Shown here: one piece after another, positions 62,901 through 64,000 of the stretch
Layout: each line of letters opens with the position of its first letter
Position numbering within the stretch: position 1 is the stretch's first letter
Source: Alkalihalobacillus sp. YIM B00296
GTDB lineage: Bacteria > Bacillota > Bacilli > Bacillales > Fictibacillaceae
Assembly: GCF_020179385.1 (NCBI RefSeq)
Contig: NZ_JAIBLJ010000009.1
Location: 80,205-144,204 of the forward strand
DNA length: 64,000 bases
Direction: 5' to 3'
Notes under the pieces: model-generated
What the model saw: only the letters and a program-made list of their open reading frames with translations
Database searches by the model: none
What the model was told of the DNA's origin: nothing
Made by a program: the position numbers and the translations under genes

Positions 62901-63392
62901 TTTCCAAGGCAGCCGAAAGAACCGTATTTATGCCTAGCTGACTATTTGAAAACAAAGGGCAGCGGGATCATGGACTATGTATGCTTCTTTTCTGTTACGG
63001 CTGGAAAGGGCATCCGGCAGCTCGCTACTCAGATGAAAAAAGAAGGCCGATATCTAGAAAGCCATGCTCTCCAAGCCCTTGCACTCGAAACCGCTGAAGG
63101 GTTTGCAGAACTCACCCATCAGCAGATCCGTGATCAGTGGGGCTTTCCGGACTCTGTCGATTTCACGATGAGAGAGCGGTTTGCGGCCCGATATCAGGGT
63201 CAGCGTTTCTCATTCGGCTATCCTGCCTGCCCGGAATTGGAGGATCAGAAAAAGTTGTTCAATCTCATCCGTCCTGAAGAAATTGGAATAGAGTTGACGG
63301 ACGGCTGTATGATGGAACCGGAAGCCTCAGTATCAGCCATCGTATTCGCACATCCGGAAGCACGCTATTTCAACGTATTGAATGGTGATTGA
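59934..63392 (+). CDS. metH: Cobalamin-dependent methionine synthase MetH
   Basis: A 1152-residue multi-domain enzyme that transfers methyl from methyl-THF via cobalamin to homocysteine. Order: homocysteine domain (about 1-325, MDGAMGTMLQEAQL, zinc site VGGCCGTTPEHI), pterin domain (about 345-630, VGERTNVIGSRKFKRLI), cobalamin cap and Rossmann domain (about 640-880, with GDVHDIGKN, cobalt ligand His725) and C-terminal SAM activation domain (about 910-1150, WGFPDSVDFTMRERFAARYQ, RFSFGYPACPELEDQ). GGAGG precedes ATG 59934. Under the upstream S-box control with yitJ. Confidence 0.96.
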   Translation: MSNQQFEHHLRERILIMDGAMGTMLQEAQLTPDDFGGEFYDGCNEYLNITVPELIESIHTTYLEAGADIIETNTFGGTSLVLDEYELGYRAYEINRIGAEIARKAANKLSTAEKPRFVAGALGPTTKTLSVTGGTTFDELTDSYAEQAKGLLDGGVDLLLLETSQDMLNVKAGFSGIQKAFEDTDRRVPLIISGTVEPMGTTLAGQTIESFYISVKHMNPIAVGLNCATGPEFMQDHIRALSDLSTSAISCYPNAGLPDEEGQYHETPESLAIKLAGFAEKGWLNIVGGCCGTTPEHIKMIAAKLANYEPRVLPEKKVHMVSGIEPFLYDSPDLRPIMVGERTNVIGSRKFKRLIAEKKFEEAAEIARSQVKRGAHVIDICLADPDSEEQEDMEAFIQEVVKKVKVPLVIDSTDEDVIETALKHSQGKSIINSINLEDGEERFESVIPLVHKYGGAVVVGTIDEKGMGVTVERKLEIAKRSYDLLVNEYGLSPTDIIFDPLVFPVGTGDEQYIGAANETVKGIRLIKEQFPDSLTILGVSNVSFGLPPVGREVLNAVYLYHCTQAGLDYAIVNTEKLERFASIPQEEVQMAEDLLFRTTDEVLAKFTEFYRGKKKEVQSLLPKMTLEERISYYVVEGTKEGLIPDLTKALDKYEKPLDIINGPLMDGMKEVGRLFNDNQLIVAEVLQSAEVMKASVGFLEPYMEKNDHSSSKGKIILATVKGDVHDIGKNLVDIILSNNGFDVVDLGIKVGPADLIESVRREKPDIIGLSGLLVKSAQQMVITASDMKQADISTPILVGGAALSRKFTDTKISNGYDGLVLYAKDAMTGLSLANQIQTPDGFEMLIGDHEAKKRNNTEQVLQSDPGGGAGVVVKVRSEVSQDVQVFTPRDTKRHVLKNHSISYIEPYINWQMLLGHHLGVKGKISRLLEEKDEKTINVKAVVDRLLFKAKKEGLIKPAAVYQFFPAQADDENVLIYDPKDHTKVIEQFKFPRQPKEPYLCLADYLKTKGSGIMDYVCFFSVTAGKGIRQLATQMKKEGRYLESHALQALALETAEGFAELTHQQIRDQWGFPDSVDFTMRERFAARYQGQRFSFGYPACPELEDQKKLFNLIRPEEIGIELTDGCMMEPEASVSAIVFAHPEARYFNVLNGD

Positions 63393-63394
63393 TT

Positions 63395-63535
63395 TATAAA
63401 GAAAAGGGAAATCGCCCTGGTTAACCATGAAGGGCACTGGAAGTCCGACGAGGAGGCTGTCGCCGCCGCAGGAGGACTGAAATGATCCAAGTGGTTGGGC
63501 GGTGGAGCTAGTCATTTCTTCACCGCAACCAAAAT
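63395..63535. repeat. Dispersed repeat B, copy 2
   Basis: gccctggttaaccatgaagg, cactggaagtccgacgagga, tgatccaagtggttgggcg and ggagctagtcatttc. Part of a composite B-A element like the one at 35905-36203. Confidence 0.65.
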
Positions 63536-63560
63536 TTTTATACTTTCTTTCTTATCCTTT

Positions 63561-63666
63561 AAGGAAAACTTGGCCAAGCCTTGGCGAAGGCTGAGCCTTA
63601 GTTGCACTGATACTTCGTTCGTAAACTTTTCTGCTACGCCAGTTATACTTTCTCAATGTGTAAGAA
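63561..63666. repeat. Dispersed repeat A, copy 4
   Basis: aaaacttggcc, ccttggcgaaggctgagcc, tgcactgatac, cgtaaacttttctgctacg, tatactttctcaatg. Confidence 0.7.
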
Positions 63667-63696
63667 AAGATGATCCTTTTTCGGGATCATCTTTTT
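63667..63696. terminator. Terminator after metH / before the dehydrogenase end
   Basis: AAGATGATCC and GGATCATCTT arms with TTTTT on the plus strand; AAAAG on the other side makes it possibly bidirectional. Confidence 0.75.
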
Positions 63697-63701
63697 ACTT
63701 T

Positions 63702-63938
63702 TCAATGTTCATAGATCATTTTTCTCGTCATGCCGCCGTCGATGACGAGATTAGCCCCGGTAATGAAATCATTCTTGTTATCAGTCAGATATAAGCAAGC
63801 ACGTGCAATATCTTCCGGTTTTCCGACCCGCTTGGATAGATGCTGTTCATGGTCGATCTCTCTGAGTTCCTCATAATTTTCGGTTTGGATCCAGCCTGGA
63901 GAGATTGCATTGACGGTAATTTTATCTGCTTTGAGACT
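63702..63938 (-). pseudogene. 3' part of a short-chain dehydrogenase gene, cut by an IS end
   Basis: 79 codons ending at TGA 63702 encode the SDR C-terminus: SLKADKITVNAISPGWIQTE, KRVGKPEDIARACLYLTD, and FITGANLVIDGGMTRKM. Upstream of SLKADK the frame is replaced by hairpin-rich DNA of an IS200/IS605-type end (63939-64000), so the catalytic part (YxxxK) must lie on the other side or be lost. Confidence 0.75.
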
Positions 63939-64000
63939 CCCACGGCTAAAGCCGCAAGACCTACACCTTACGGTGTGACGGGTGGGATTCTTGAATGACT
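63939..64000 (-). mobile_element. End of an IS200/IS605 (TnpB) element with omega-RNA-like hairpins
   Basis: CCCAC (63939-63943) pairs with GTGGG (63982-63986), enclosing two hairpins, CGGCTAAAGCCG (63943-63954) and ACACC-ttac-GGTGT (63963-63976). This compact multi-hairpin end is typical of IS605-family right ends, where the RNA of TnpB also terminates. The element continues beyond the window. Confidence 0.6.
63968..64000 (-). CDS. Possible C-terminus of TnpB (partial)
   Basis: The minus frame entering from the right edge reads SHSRIPPVTP and stops at TAA 63968-63970 inside the hairpin region, as expected for tnpB overlapping its right end. Only ten codons are visible, so this is tentative. 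Confidence 0.35.
   Translation of the reverse strand, partial: SHSRIPPVTP

Overview
The window reads as chromosome of a low-GC, endospore-forming-type Firmicute of the family Bacillaceae; I cannot fix the genus. The grounds are the strong GGAGG-type ribosome sites, frequent TTG and GTG starts, an S-box (SAM-I) leader, CcpA-type cre sites, a Bacillus-style YuaF-FloT pair, a YrzF-like kinase, AdaA-Ogt-AlkA, NamZ-AmiE and YitJ-MetH. No rRNA, tRNA or CRISPR array was seen.

Layout. 1-9 kb: regulators and envelope genes (TetR with a 40-residue membrane peptide, GNAT, PAP2, MarR with a DHA2 drug exporter, CBS protein, cardiolipin synthase). 9-17 kb: flotillin operon, PAS histidine kinase, BI-1 family protein, MurG-like glycosyltransferase, and a structured leader before a small basic peptide and a lipoprotein. 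17-22 kb: DedA and a 1448-residue secreted amylopullulanase with two cre-like sites. 22.6-28 kb: a double arsenic locus. Its first half is an ArsR circuit with five ATCAA-N6-TTGAT operators, two small Cys-rich proteins and a half-size permease. Its second half is arsR-arsB-arsC-arsI followed by a HesB-like gene with an in-frame UGA and a SECIS-like hairpin, which I read as a selenoprotein that ordinary ORF calling misses. A fluoride channel pair follows. 28-40 kb: GH18 lipoprotein, kinase, UspA, SulP, PadR-ChrA, CAP protein, RND pump and a frameshifted NERD protein. 40.9-52 kb: a cell-wall sugar recycling region (MurQ, two ABC permeases and a binding protein, RpiR regulator, NamZ, an AmiE-like serine hydrolase, and a GlcNAc-type PTS). 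52-57.8 kb: DEAD-box helicase, a membrane pseudogene with three frameshifts, the ada-ogt-alkA alkylation repair operon and a MerR/Mta regulator. 57.9-63.4 kb: SAM riboswitch, bifunctional homocysteine methyltransferase/MTHFR and cobalamin-dependent MetH. At the right edge a short-chain dehydrogenase gene appears to be cut by the end of an IS200/IS605 (TnpB) element.

How the parts work together. NamZ and the AmiE-like hydrolase would release MurNAc outside the cell, the ABC system would import it, and MurQ would convert MurNAc-6-P to GlcNAc-6-P, with GlcNAc entering through the PTS; a MurNAc kinase is required but not present here. The arsenic genes cover arsenate reduction (ArsC), arsenite export (ArsB), C-As bond cleavage (ArsI) and two separate ArsR sensors. 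The intergenic space carries several dispersed repeat families, including degenerate arrays with an exact 21-nt period at four places.
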